Shown here piece by piece: positions 13,183 to 20,686 of a stretch of 24,105 bases of DNA; position 1 is the stretch's first letter; each line of letters starts with the position of its first letter. The translations under genes were made by a program, and so were the position numbers. This DNA comes from a virus: positions 1 through 24,105 of the IMG/VR virus record IMGVR_UViG_3300017989_005280. The stretch is one strand, 5' to 3'. The notes under the pieces were generated by a model. The model ran no database searches. It was not told where the DNA came from and was given only the letters and a program-made list of their open reading frames with translations.

Positions 13183-13842
13183 CTACACTGCTAGATACCC
13201 GCTAAACCAATTATATGGATCAGTTGACCCATTTGTTATAATGTCAACAACCTTGCTTGCGTTTCCTATTGTAATAGTAACAGTAGCTGTATCAGATGCA
13301 TCCATATCAGCTAAAATTGAAACGCTTGCTCCAAATTGACTTGATGAATCTTCAACGGCATCTGGATTATTTTGCACAAAAAGATAATCCCTATTACTTG
13401 TCCTCAAGTAAAATAACCCAACTGTTTGAGAGGCTATTCCGCCAATAGAAATCCCCACCTGAAAGCAGTATTTGCCACTAACAGGCGCAGTAAAAGTTGA
13501 AGTGCCATCAAAATCACTATTTAAATCAAAAACCTCTGTATCATACACCAATGTATATGACGTATTGTCACCCGTGACATTGCTAACTTGTGATGTAACA
13601 GTGGCTAAAAAGGCAGACTGAAGAGGCTTTGTGATTTCCCCAGAATCAGTAACAACAAAAGTATCATTAGTACCTAAAGCAGACCCAGTACTTATCTTAA
13701 ATTTATCACTATCGTTATCATCAACGCCTATGATAAATTCCGGTGTACCATTGATACTAAACTGTAACGCTGAATCTCCCGAGGCACCAGGATCTAGCGT
13801 AAGCTCAGAAGACTTATTGTTTATACTATTTATCTTCGCCAT
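13183..13842 (-). CDS. C1q-like fibre protein, paralogue 2
   Basis: 219 residues, AGGAG before the ATG, ending 9 bases before the start of paralogue 1. The first 75 residues repeat the module of the other copy with few changes (INSINNKSSELTLDPG, QFSINGTPEFIIGVDDNDSD, GEITKPLQSAF). The C-terminal half keeps the C1q-like pattern (TGDNTSYTLVYDTEVFD, STFTAPVSGKYCFQVG, SVSILADMDASDTATVTI) but differs in surface loops: NRDYLFVQNNPDAVEDSS against NRTYRIFQNPWAQVQGGS. It probably assembles at the same site as paralogue 1 with different binding specificity. Confidence 0.75.
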   Translation of the reverse strand: MAKINSINNKSSELTLDPGASGDSALQFSINGTPEFIIGVDDNDSDKFKISTGSALGTNDTFVVTDSGEITKPLQSAFLATVTSQVSNVTGDNTSYTLVYDTEVFDLNSDFDGTSTFTAPVSGKYCFQVGISIGGIASQTVGLFYLRTSNRDYLFVQNNPDAVEDSSSQFGASVSILADMDASDTATVTITIGNASKVVDIITNGSTDPYNWFSGYLAV

Positions 13843-13851
13843 ATTTTACTC

Positions 13852-16770
13852 CTAAGTAACGGAAATATTTCCTTTAGATGATAACACTGACCAACCATTA
13901 TTCGTTACTGTACAAAGCAATTCAACTGCATCATGATCATCAGTAGAATCTAATGAGCCACCTACACCTGTTGTTGTAACTGTTGATTCGTCCCATCGTA
14001 TGTACTGAGAAGCATTTTGTGCTAATTTCCAACCGCCTGCACCTAGACCAATAATACGAACTACTGATCCTACAGTTGCGGTTGCTGGCAGGGTAATTGT
14101 TACTAAAGCCGCATTATTTGCGATGTAGCCGTTATTTACAGAAGCAGATTGAGACGTGCCAGTAACCTCGTTCCATACAAGAGGATACGCAGCTATTGTA
14201 CCAAGCTGACCATTAGAATCGATAATAACATTGCCATCATTTCCACCAGCTGGAGTTGTATTATAAATCCCTGCTATAAAACATTTATTTTGTTGGCCAT
14301 TTCCAGTTCCCTGAGTCCCTATGTGAATTTCGTTATTATCACCAGCTGTACCGGAATTCATCAGATAAATATTGTCACTATCACTTGTTGTAAGATTAAA
14401 TCCAGCGTTATTACCAAGTGCAAGATTATATCCTCCGGAAACCACATTCTGTAATGCATCAGAACCAATAGCAGTGTTTTTTATTCCTGTGGTGCAATAA
14501 AATGTTGAACTTTGCCCAACTGAAGTATTGTTCGATCCAGAAGTAACTTTTGTCAATGCAGCCGCACCCATAGCAACGTTTAATGAACCATCTTGAACAG
14601 ATTTTAACGCATTATTACCAAGCCCCATATTATAGTTACCGCTAGTTAATGATTGAAGCACATCTGGACCTATTCCAGTATTATAAGATCCGCTTAAAGT
14701 ACCGTTTCCAGCGTCCGGACCAATAAATATATTATCAGTGCCATAAGCATGGAACTGCCTAACACTATTTATCTCTATAACACCCTCAGTTAAGGCTGCA
14801 TTGGTTGTTGGTAGGTTTAGATTACCAGCTGATATTGTTGCATCATTAGCCGTAACCGTCAACCCTGTTGCTGCCGTTACAGAACCTGGAAATTGTGGAC
14901 TAACCAAACTTAGGTCTTGGTCACACATAGTGATTGTACGCGTAGTAGCAGCGCTAATGGTGCTACACTCAAATGCCAACTCTTTTGTTACATCACCGTT
15001 ATCTAGGATTCTAAATACATTATCCTCAAACTCTGTTGCAAATGAAGTAGATCCACCTGCTGATAAAGAAGGGAATAACCCTCTTAGGTCTAGATTTTGA
15101 ATTGATGTCCATGTACCGCTAGCAGCTACTTGATGTCTAAGATCCATTTGATAGATCAAAAATCCCGTACCCTTAAAGTCTGATGGAATTGTATAATTTG
15201 CGTAACCCTCTGCATCTGCTTCTAATTGCGCTTGTGTTCCATAAGACCCAGCTGGTAAATTAACCATTAACTTGCAATCAGCTGAAGCCTCACTAACAAC
15301 ACCCCAAACAACGAGCGAAAAATATCTGCCAGACATTGAAACACCGGCAGAGTCTGTTAACAGCGCATTAAGATCTGTTACCACATTATATGGGGTTACA
15401 GAGTCATTAACAGTGTATACATCAGGGGTTCCCGCAAATGCCGGAAATGTGTGATCATGCAACTGAAGCACTGTTCCTGATCCGCAGGTAAATATCACAT
15501 TGTCAGCAGCTCCACCATTTGGAGTTATAGTTAGGGTTGGAGCAACGCCGGATATCCATGTTGCATTTTGATTTCTTATCCATTCATTAAGATGCGCAAT
15601 ATGCCCCATATCATCAGTAGTATTCACAACATGGTCCGTCCATGCATGAACTTTATAGGCACCATCAGTCTGCAAAGAGGCTGCACTTTGACACAAGACT
15701 GTAGCTAAAGGCGCATGCTCTGTTGCTGGCCAGCTAACCGCGCTAGCAGTCAATGTTTTTGTTGACTGTAAAAAGTAAACATAATTAATTTGTGGACTAG
15801 TATCAGATCCAGCAGTTAATGACACAGTATCTGCAGGTGTTGTATCCCAATCATAAAATCCATCAGAAAACACAACAGTTAAATCACCACCGCCGCTTCT
15901 TTCTACAGAAAATGTGATTGTTACACCGTCAGAAGTAACTGTAACAGCAGGAGATTCTAAAATTGCACCATTCCAACCATGAATTCCTGTCACTTGAACA
16001 TCAGCTGACAAGTCTAAATCTAATGTTCCAGCACCTCCAGTTATATCTATTGTGCCATCTGTAGAGGATATAGTTGCAAACACAGGATCAGCACCCGTTG
16101 ATCCAACTATAACTTGGCCATTCGTACCTACAGCTAGTGGTGTAACTGCACCAGCTCCAGATCCGACCATAACTCCGTGATCAGTAATAGTCGAAAGCCC
16201 GGTACCACCATTTGCAACGGGTAGAATACCAGTAACATCAGTAGTTAAATCTACTGCACCCCAAGAAGGATTCCCACCAGTGTTACCCAAAAGAACCTGG
16301 TTTGTAGCGCCAACAGCCAAAGAAGCTATTCCCCCAGTAGCATCCCCTACTTGTACACCGTACTGCGTTGTTCCACTAATAGCCACTGTAACGGTAGACC
16401 CTGCACCAGAGGTAGAAATATCATTTCCTCCAGCTATGGTTAACGCTCCTGCTGCAGGTGTTGCCGTTCCAGCGTCTGTTGGAAATGAAGCCGCAATAGT
16501 TCCTGCTGTTTCTATATTAAGTGTTCCTGCGCCACCTGAAATTGTTATTGTCGCACCTGAAGACGTTAATGCAGCCCATACAGGATCAGCACCTGTTGAC
16601 CCTATCAATAATTGACCATCAGTACCGGGACCAACCGGTGTAACCGGAGAAGTTCCAGAACCGACCATCACCGCATGATCTGTGATAGTAACAAGACCTG
16701 TACCACCTTGATTAACTGGAAGCGGGACAGCTATACTCCCCCCACCTCCGGCACCTAATATTTGTGACAT
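13852..16770 (-). CDS. Large tail fibre with two N-terminal repeats and YadA-like head repeats
   Basis: 972 residues, GGAGG before the ATG, with a TAATG overlap to the gene upstream. Near residues 19-66 and again about 186-233 is a repeated unit NQGGTGLVTITDHAVMVGSG with IGSTGADPVWA. Between them lies the PTDAGTATPAAG...TSGAGSTVTV unit shared with the other fibres. A central beta region includes FYDWDTTPADTVSL and a HAWTDHVVNTTDDMGHIAHL segment. Residues about 675-800 hold head-like repeats of about 22 residues (SGSYNTGIGPDVLQSLTSG, GNYNMGLGNNALKSV, SLNVAMGAAALTKV, KNTAIGSDALQNV) typical of trimeric adhesin heads. The C-terminus (VTITLPATATVGSVVRIIGL) is a compact beta domain. There is no peptidase S74 self-cleaving domain. 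Host-binding role is inferred. Confidence 0.82.
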   Translation of the reverse strand: MSQILGAGGGGSIAVPLPVNQGGTGLVTITDHAVMVGSGTSPVTPVGPGTDGQLLIGSTGADPVWAALTSSGATITISGGAGTLNIETAGTIAASFPTDAGTATPAAGALTIAGGNDISTSGAGSTVTVAISGTTQYGVQVGDATGGIASLAVGATNQVLLGNTGGNPSWGAVDLTTDVTGILPVANGGTGLSTITDHGVMVGSGAGAVTPLAVGTNGQVIVGSTGADPVFATISSTDGTIDITGGAGTLDLDLSADVQVTGIHGWNGAILESPAVTVTSDGVTITFSVERSGGGDLTVVFSDGFYDWDTTPADTVSLTAGSDTSPQINYVYFLQSTKTLTASAVSWPATEHAPLATVLCQSAASLQTDGAYKVHAWTDHVVNTTDDMGHIAHLNEWIRNQNATWISGVAPTLTITPNGGAADNVIFTCGSGTVLQLHDHTFPAFAGTPDVYTVNDSVTPYNVVTDLNALLTDSAGVSMSGRYFSLVVWGVVSEASADCKLMVNLPAGSYGTQAQLEADAEGYANYTIPSDFKGTGFLIYQMDLRHQVAASGTWTSIQNLDLRGLFPSLSAGGSTSFATEFEDNVFRILDNGDVTKELAFECSTISAATTRTITMCDQDLSLVSPQFPGSVTAATGLTVTANDATISAGNLNLPTTNAALTEGVIEINSVRQFHAYGTDNIFIGPDAGNGTLSGSYNTGIGPDVLQSLTSGNYNMGLGNNALKSVQDGSLNVAMGAAALTKVTSGSNNTSVGQSSTFYCTTGIKNTAIGSDALQNVVSGGYNLALGNNAGFNLTTSDSDNIYLMNSGTAGDNNEIHIGTQGTGNGQQNKCFIAGIYNTTPAGGNDGNVIIDSNGQLGTIAAYPLVWNEVTGTSQSASVNNGYIANNAALVTITLPATATVGSVVRIIGLGAGGWKLAQNASQYIRWDESTVTTTGVGGSLDSTDDHDAVELLCTVTNNGWSVLSSKGNISVT

Positions 16771-17105
16771 TACGATCCTCCATAAAAGCTACTTACATAT
16801 ACTGAACCAGTTGTTGGAGTTCCAGAACGTTTAACATATATAGTTGTACCTTTAGCTATAGAGAAGCCATTGGAAGATGTTTTATTTGCTGTTATATCTA
16901 TCACGACCGATGTTAACGTATTTAATATCAAGTGATCGTTTGTTCCATCAAATGAAAAAAGTAATATTGCATCAGTTAAATTTTGAATAATTAAAATACG
17001 GGATGGCTCTGTAAGTGCTGTGCCGACTGCTGCATAGCTAGCACCTATCGAGCCAAACGCTAGAGAACGCAACGTTTCTGGGGTTAGTCTTACATCTAAA
17101 CTCAT
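16770..17105 (-). CDS. Small beta-rich structural-locus protein
   Basis: 111 residues, coupled on both sides: its ATG overlaps the upstream stop as ATGA and its stop overlaps the 972-residue fibre start as TAATG. The pattern is beta-rich (RILIIQNLTDAILLFSFDG, HLILNTLTSVVIDITANK, GTTIYVKRSG, GSVYVSSFYG). It reads like small virion proteins that cap, decorate or join tail components; I do not recognise a named family. Confidence 0.7.
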   Translation of the reverse strand: MSLDVRLTPETLRSLAFGSIGASYAAVGTALTEPSRILIIQNLTDAILLFSFDGTNDHLILNTLTSVVIDITANKTSSNGFSIAKGTTIYVKRSGTPTTGSVYVSSFYGGS

Positions 17106-17299
17106 TTTTTATCCTTCGAATCTTTCTTCTCAGGAGTACCTGGACTTAGGTCTACATCTGCTCCTGTTTGTTTCTTAATAACTTCTTCAGCAATCTCTTC
17201 AATAGGATTATCTTTTTTAAGTTTAAAATAATATGTAGATCCTACGCCAATTATCACTGATAACACAACAAGGATCACTTTATATATACTAAATCCCAT
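17102..17299 (-). CDS. Small membrane-anchored phage protein
   Basis: 65 residues, AGGAG before the ATG. One N-terminal transmembrane helix (IYKVILVVLSVIIGVGSTYY, residues 5-24) is followed by KLKKDNPIEEIAEEVIKKQTG and DVDLSP, and a charged Lys-rich tail. The NPIEEIAEEVIKKQTG-DVDLSP pattern recurs, as far as I remember, in small membrane proteins in phage structural loci. A role in lysis or envelope penetration is possible but not shown. Confidence 0.65.
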   Translation of the reverse strand: MGFSIYKVILVVLSVIIGVGSTYYFKLKKDNPIEEIAEEVIKKQTGADVDLSPGTPEKKDSKDKK

Positions 17300-17342
17300 A
17301 AACGTCTCCTAAATTAATTCCTCCTTATTTCAGGAGAATCAA

Positions 17343-17597
17343 TTACTCTTTTTCTTCTACATCATCATCAGTCTTAATCTCTACTGAATCTTCTTTTCCT
17401 TCATCCTCTTCAACCATTTTAAGCTTACCTTCTTCATCAAGCTTTTTATTATAGTCATCGAGTCTTTTCTTCATAACCAAATAAAAATGCATTGCTGCAT
17501 CAACACCAGCAGAAATTGGAGCATTATAAGGCATATTAAACGAAAAAATACCTTCGTCTATTTTGAGCTCTATACTGTACTTTATCTCTTCTTTCAT
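17343..17597 (-). CDS. Small acidic hypothetical protein
   Basis: 84 residues, AGGGAAA before the ATG. The N-terminal 50 residues suggest a small alpha-beta fold (KYSIELKIDEGIFSFNMPY, then AAMHFYLVMKKRL). The last 30 residues are extremely acidic (EEDEGKEDSVEIKTDDDVEEKE) and probably disordered. No family is recognised. Acidic tails are found in DNA-mimic and chaperone-like proteins, but this is no more than a note. Confidence 0.6.
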   Translation of the reverse strand: MKEEIKYSIELKIDEGIFSFNMPYNAPISAGVDAAMHFYLVMKKRLDDYNKKLDEEGKLKMVEEDEGKEDSVEIKTDDDVEEKE

Positions 17598-17681
17598 GTT
17601 TTCCCTACATGTAATGAGGTTGTTAATATTGTCTTCCTATAACAGGATAGCAACTAAGAATATGGCATACAATTATTTAAA

Positions 17682-17708
17682 TGGACTCCAGCATATTACC
17701 AGAGTCCA
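17682..17708 (-). terminator. Weak hairpin after the 837-residue fibre gene
   Basis: TGGACTC (17682-17688) and GAGTCCA (17702-17708) form a 7-bp stem with a 13-base loop, 27 bases past the stop of the fibre gene. Leftward, AT-rich sequence follows but no clear U-tract, so termination would be partial at best. Confidence 0.35.
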
Positions 17709-17734
17709 CCATATGGATATGTTAGTTATATTAA

Positions 17735-20248
17735 TTAAGGAGTTAGAACCCAGAATGCTATATAGCAATCCCCGTTGCAAGCCGCCCCACCATTGTTCTG
17801 TGTATCAACGGTGAACGACCCTGCAGCAGGCTTCACTCTTTCAAGTGTTAATCTACAGTCATTCGATCCAATGTTGTTAACTGTTACAAATATTGCTGAT
17901 GTTGCAGACACCTCACTGTTTGTAATAGTGAATGTTTGTTGCGCCCCGGAAGCTGTTGTAATACCGGTATGTGTACATACACCAAATTTTGCATTTAATG
18001 TAAGGGCAGCGCCAGCGCCACTTACTGTTGCTGGATTTGGATCAATATCACCGGCTGCTACAAATGATAAGCCGCCTGTACCCGCATTAATTATTGTGTC
18101 AGACGTTGTATTTGTTGAACCTACAGTCGTTGTGTGAGCCGTTGCTGAAGCACCGAATGATGCGCCACCGGTACCACAATCAACCACTGCTGAAGAAGCG
18201 CCTGTTACATTACCGATTGTAACCGTTCTAGCTGCAGCTCCTGTTCCAACATTAATATTCTGAGCAACTGCGTCGTTTCCTATTCCTATAACACCACCAG
18301 AAGAATTGATTTCCAACACACCTGTAGCGTCAAGAAGTATTGCACCTGTAGATGTTACTGATGTATTACCTGAGCCAGATTGAATTAACGTAGCTGCTAC
18401 ACCGGTTGTGCTACCCACTGTAACGGTTTTTGCAACAGCGTCAGTTCCTATGCTGATTGCTCCTGTTCCAGTTTGAAGTGTAAACGCACCATTGGTAGCA
18501 TCAATTGTCATTCCACCGGTGCCATAATCGATATCTATACCACCAGCTGCATCGGATGCATTAATAACTATAGAATTTGCAGCTGCAAGACCTGCTGTCA
18601 TTGCACAACCACCAACATCAGATTGCATATGCACAGATGTTGAAGATGTTCCTTGGTCAGAGTGCATACGAATTGTTTCAGTTGTACCTGCATTTGCATG
18701 TAGGTATATACAATCTGCTACGTCTTCTGTTGAATTTAAGATAACCGAACCTAGTGTTGCTGTTGCAGTAATATCTCCGGAACCGGAGTTAATAGCAACG
18801 GCTGTTGCACCGGTTGCATTTCCTAATGTTAAGGTTCTAGCTGCAGCTCCAGTTGCTATATTGATATTCTGAGCAACTGCGTCATTACCAACACTAATAA
18901 TGCCACCTGAAGAATTAAGCTCGAGAACACCAGTAGCATCAAGAAGAATAGCATCAGTGGACGTAACACTTACATCTCCTGTTCCAGACTGTATTACTGT
19001 TGTCGCTGCGCCAGTTACACTACCCACAGTGACAGTTTTAGCTGCAGCATCCGTACCCACATTAATTGCTCCTGTACCAGATTCGATTGCAACGGTACCA
19101 TTTCCACAAACTAAGCTAAATCCACCTGTACCACAATCAACATCAATACCACCGGCTGCATCTGTAGCATCAATTGTAATTGCATCAGCAGCAGCTTCAC
19201 CAGCGGTTAGATTTAATGACCCAAGAGTTGTACCTACATCTAGATCAAAAGCTCCGATAACGCTTAAATTTGAAGCTGCATTGGCGTCTATAGACACTGA
19301 ACCGGTTGTAAGTACATCAAATCCACCTGTTCCAGAGTCTATATCAATACCACCAGCTGCATTAGAAGCAACAATATTAATTGCATCTACCGTTGATAAG
19401 CCAGACTCAATATCGATACCACCAACATCAGCATGAATGTCAATAGCGCTAACACCAGTCCCTTGATCGGAATGAATATCAATAGTTTCATTGGTTCCCG
19501 CATTTGCATGTAAATAAATACACTGTGCAACATCATCATCAGCGGTGATTGTGCAGGTACCGGTTGACATTGTCAAGCTATCACCCGCTGTAAGAGAGCC
19601 AGTAACAGAAGGACTAGCATCTAAGTCTATGGTAATAGTATTTGCTACTGTACCGTCAGTGGTAATATTTAAACCACCGAGCACATTAACCGCTCCAAGA
19701 CCTGTAGGCGTAACAGGTCCAGCAACATCGGTTGGATAATTTACTGCAGTTGCACCTGTTGCATCTATTTGAATAGAGCCTGCGCCATTAGTAACATTAA
19801 TACCTGCGCCAGCCGTAATAGTTGCCCATGCCGGTGCTGCGGCACCTGTTGAGGCTATTAATACTTGACCATCAGTACCATCAGAAGATGTAAGTATACC
19901 GGCTGCACTTGACTGTACAACGCCAAGACCCGTATTCAATGTCGTGTTTCCTAGTACCGCTAAAGTTGTGCCGACTACAAGAGATGTTCCGCACGTGATG
20001 CTACCAGTTGTTGTAACTGTTGCAAATACACCGGATCCACCACCAGCATTAATCCACGTAGCGCTTCCAGAAACTACTCTTGTTAGGATATAATTATCAT
20101 CATTAGGCTGATCTACCCAAATTTGACCGGGTAGTGCGGTATCAGAGGTTGTTGGAGCTCTTTGAGCTATAATTGGGTATGGAGGCATTTCAATTAAATT
20201 ATCTCCCATACCGTAGATATACGTACGTATTCTATTGCGTGCAGGCAT
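17735..20248 (-). CDS. Large repetitive tail fibre
   Basis: 837 residues, AGGAG before the ATG. Residues about 28-70 hold the shared N-terminal module (QRAPTTSDTALPGQIWVDQP, YILTRVVSGSATWINAGG), the likely virion attachment part. Residues 124-168 hold the shared GTDGQVLIASTGA unit, and 171-210 a YPTDV...LNITTDG...NTITIDLD unit. The shaft (about 238-690) is made of Gly/Ala/Thr/Asp repeats such as NAAGGIDIDSGTGGF, TDAAAKTVTVGSVTGAAT and LLDATGVLELNSSGG, and includes a large internal duplication. The C-terminal 90 residues (KFGVCTHTGITTASGAQQTF, IFVTVNNIGSNDCRLTLERV, GDCYIAFWVL) form a distinct beta domain, probably the receptor-binding tip. Function inferred from architecture. Confidence 0.82.
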   Translation of the reverse strand: MPARNRIRTYIYGMGDNLIEMPPYPIIAQRAPTTSDTALPGQIWVDQPNDDNYILTRVVSGSATWINAGGGSGVFATVTTTGSITCGTSLVVGTTLAVLGNTTLNTGLGVVQSSAAGILTSSDGTDGQVLIASTGAAAPAWATITAGAGINVTNGAGSIQIDATGATAVNYPTDVAGPVTPTGLGAVNVLGGLNITTDGTVANTITIDLDASPSVTGSLTAGDSLTMSTGTCTITADDDVAQCIYLHANAGTNETIDIHSDQGTGVSAIDIHADVGGIDIESGLSTVDAINIVASNAAGGIDIDSGTGGFDVLTTGSVSIDANAASNLSVIGAFDLDVGTTLGSLNLTAGEAAADAITIDATDAAGGIDVDCGTGGFSLVCGNGTVAIESGTGAINVGTDAAAKTVTVGSVTGAATTVIQSGTGDVSVTSTDAILLDATGVLELNSSGGIISVGNDAVAQNINIATGAAARTLTLGNATGATAVAINSGSGDITATATLGSVILNSTEDVADCIYLHANAGTTETIRMHSDQGTSSTSVHMQSDVGGCAMTAGLAAANSIVINASDAAGGIDIDYGTGGMTIDATNGAFTLQTGTGAISIGTDAVAKTVTVGSTTGVAATLIQSGSGNTSVTSTGAILLDATGVLEINSSGGVIGIGNDAVAQNINVGTGAAARTVTIGNVTGASSAVVDCGTGGASFGASATAHTTTVGSTNTTSDTIINAGTGGLSFVAAGDIDPNPATVSGAGAALTLNAKFGVCTHTGITTASGAQQTFTITNSEVSATSAIFVTVNNIGSNDCRLTLERVKPAAGSFTVDTQNNGGAACNGDCYIAFWVLTP
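18197..19537 (-). repeat. Intragenic duplication in the 837-residue fibre gene
   Basis: In protein terms, residues about 238-484 and 508-684 are copies. Both start DDVAQCIYLHANAGTNETI or EDVADCIYLHANAGTTETI, both have HSDQGT, and both continue through AAGGIDID-GTGG, AKTVTVGS-TG, VTST-AILLDATGVLE, GNDAVAQNIN and GAAART-T-GN-TGA. Copy 1 carries about 70 extra residues, an additional GIDVDCGTGGF-type unit. In DNA the copy starts lie near 19537 and 18727. Confidence 0.75.
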
Positions 20249-20323
20249 ATTTTTCTCCTATATAGGGTTAATCTTTATATCATCAAGACAATAACAGCTA
20301 TAATTAACAGATAATAGAACCCA

Positions 20324-20353
20324 TTTACAATGCGTACACACATATGGTATACT
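20324..20353 (+). promoter_or_regulatory. Rightward promoter of RHH/membrane mini-unit
   Basis: TTTACA (20324-20329), an 18-base spacer and TATACT (20348-20353). The RHH gene starts 23 bases after the -10 box. It lies just upstream of the leftward 837-residue fibre gene and points away from it. Confidence 0.65.
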
Positions 20354-20375
20354 ATATGAAAAGAAAGGTGAAAAT

Positions 20376-20531
20376 ATGCCTAGAAAAGGGCGAAAAAGAC
20401 TTTCAATTGATTTGCCAACCGTTATATATAACCAACTTAACCTATTAGCACAACGAAGAAATATAACATTAACAAGGTTAATAATACGCTTAATAATAAC
20501 AGCAATGCAAAGAGAGCGAGAATTAGAGTGA
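20376..20531 (+). CDS. Ribbon-helix-helix DNA-binding protein (Arc/CopG type)
   Basis: 51 residues, read directly: MPRKGRKRLSIDLPTVIYNQ, then LNLLAQRRNITLTRLI and a second helix ending QRERELE. KRLSIDLP is the DNA-contacting strand, TVIYNQLNLLAQRRN helix A, and TLTRLIIRLIITAMQRE helix B: a minimal Arc-like dimer. AAAGGTG precedes the ATG. Transcribed against the structural genes with its own promoter, it probably acts as a small repressor, perhaps of itself or of the adjacent leftward fibre promoter; the target is unknown. It resembles the RHH-like protein at 2113 in class but not in sequence. Confidence 0.72.
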   Translation: MPRKGRKRLSIDLPTVIYNQLNLLAQRRNITLTRLIIRLIITAMQRERELE

Positions 20532-20550
20532 TTAGCTATATGGAGGAAAA

Positions 20551-20670
20551 ATGACACAAGAAATTATATTACAAATACTGCTCATGCCAATTTTAATTTA
20601 CGTAATCTACTGGATGCACCCATTTGTATGGATTTACAAAATTGTAAAATTAATTAGTAAAAACAATTAA
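20551..20670 (+). CDS. 39-residue membrane protein downstream of RHH gene
   Basis: The ATG at 20551-20553 has a strong GGAGG (20542-20546). The product MTQEIILQILLMPILIYVIY continues WMHPFVWIYKIVKLISKNN: essentially one long hydrophobic helix with a basic end, so a single-span inner membrane protein with cytoplasmic C-terminus is likely. It starts 19 bases after the RHH gene and is in the same unit. Small size and hydrophobicity next to an RHH protein recall type I-like toxins or toxin-antitoxin modules, but there is no further evidence. Confidence 0.55.
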   Translation: MTQEIILQILLMPILIYVIYWMHPFVWIYKIVKLISKNN

Positions 20671-20686
20671 TCAAATCATTATCTTT

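Noticed and set aside
18900-19436. Long rightward frames opposite the repetitive fibre genes (also near 16280-16615 and 11037-11435)
   Set aside because: GC-rich third positions of the repeated Gly/Ala/Thr codons keep the opposite strand open; the products are Pro/Val/Ser repeats with no start signals.
20258-20557. Leftward 99-codon frame between the fibre gene and the ejection gene
   Set aside because: It lies opposite the RHH gene, which has a recognisable fold, promoter and ribosome site; the leftward product is Cys/Ile/Ser-rich without a motif.
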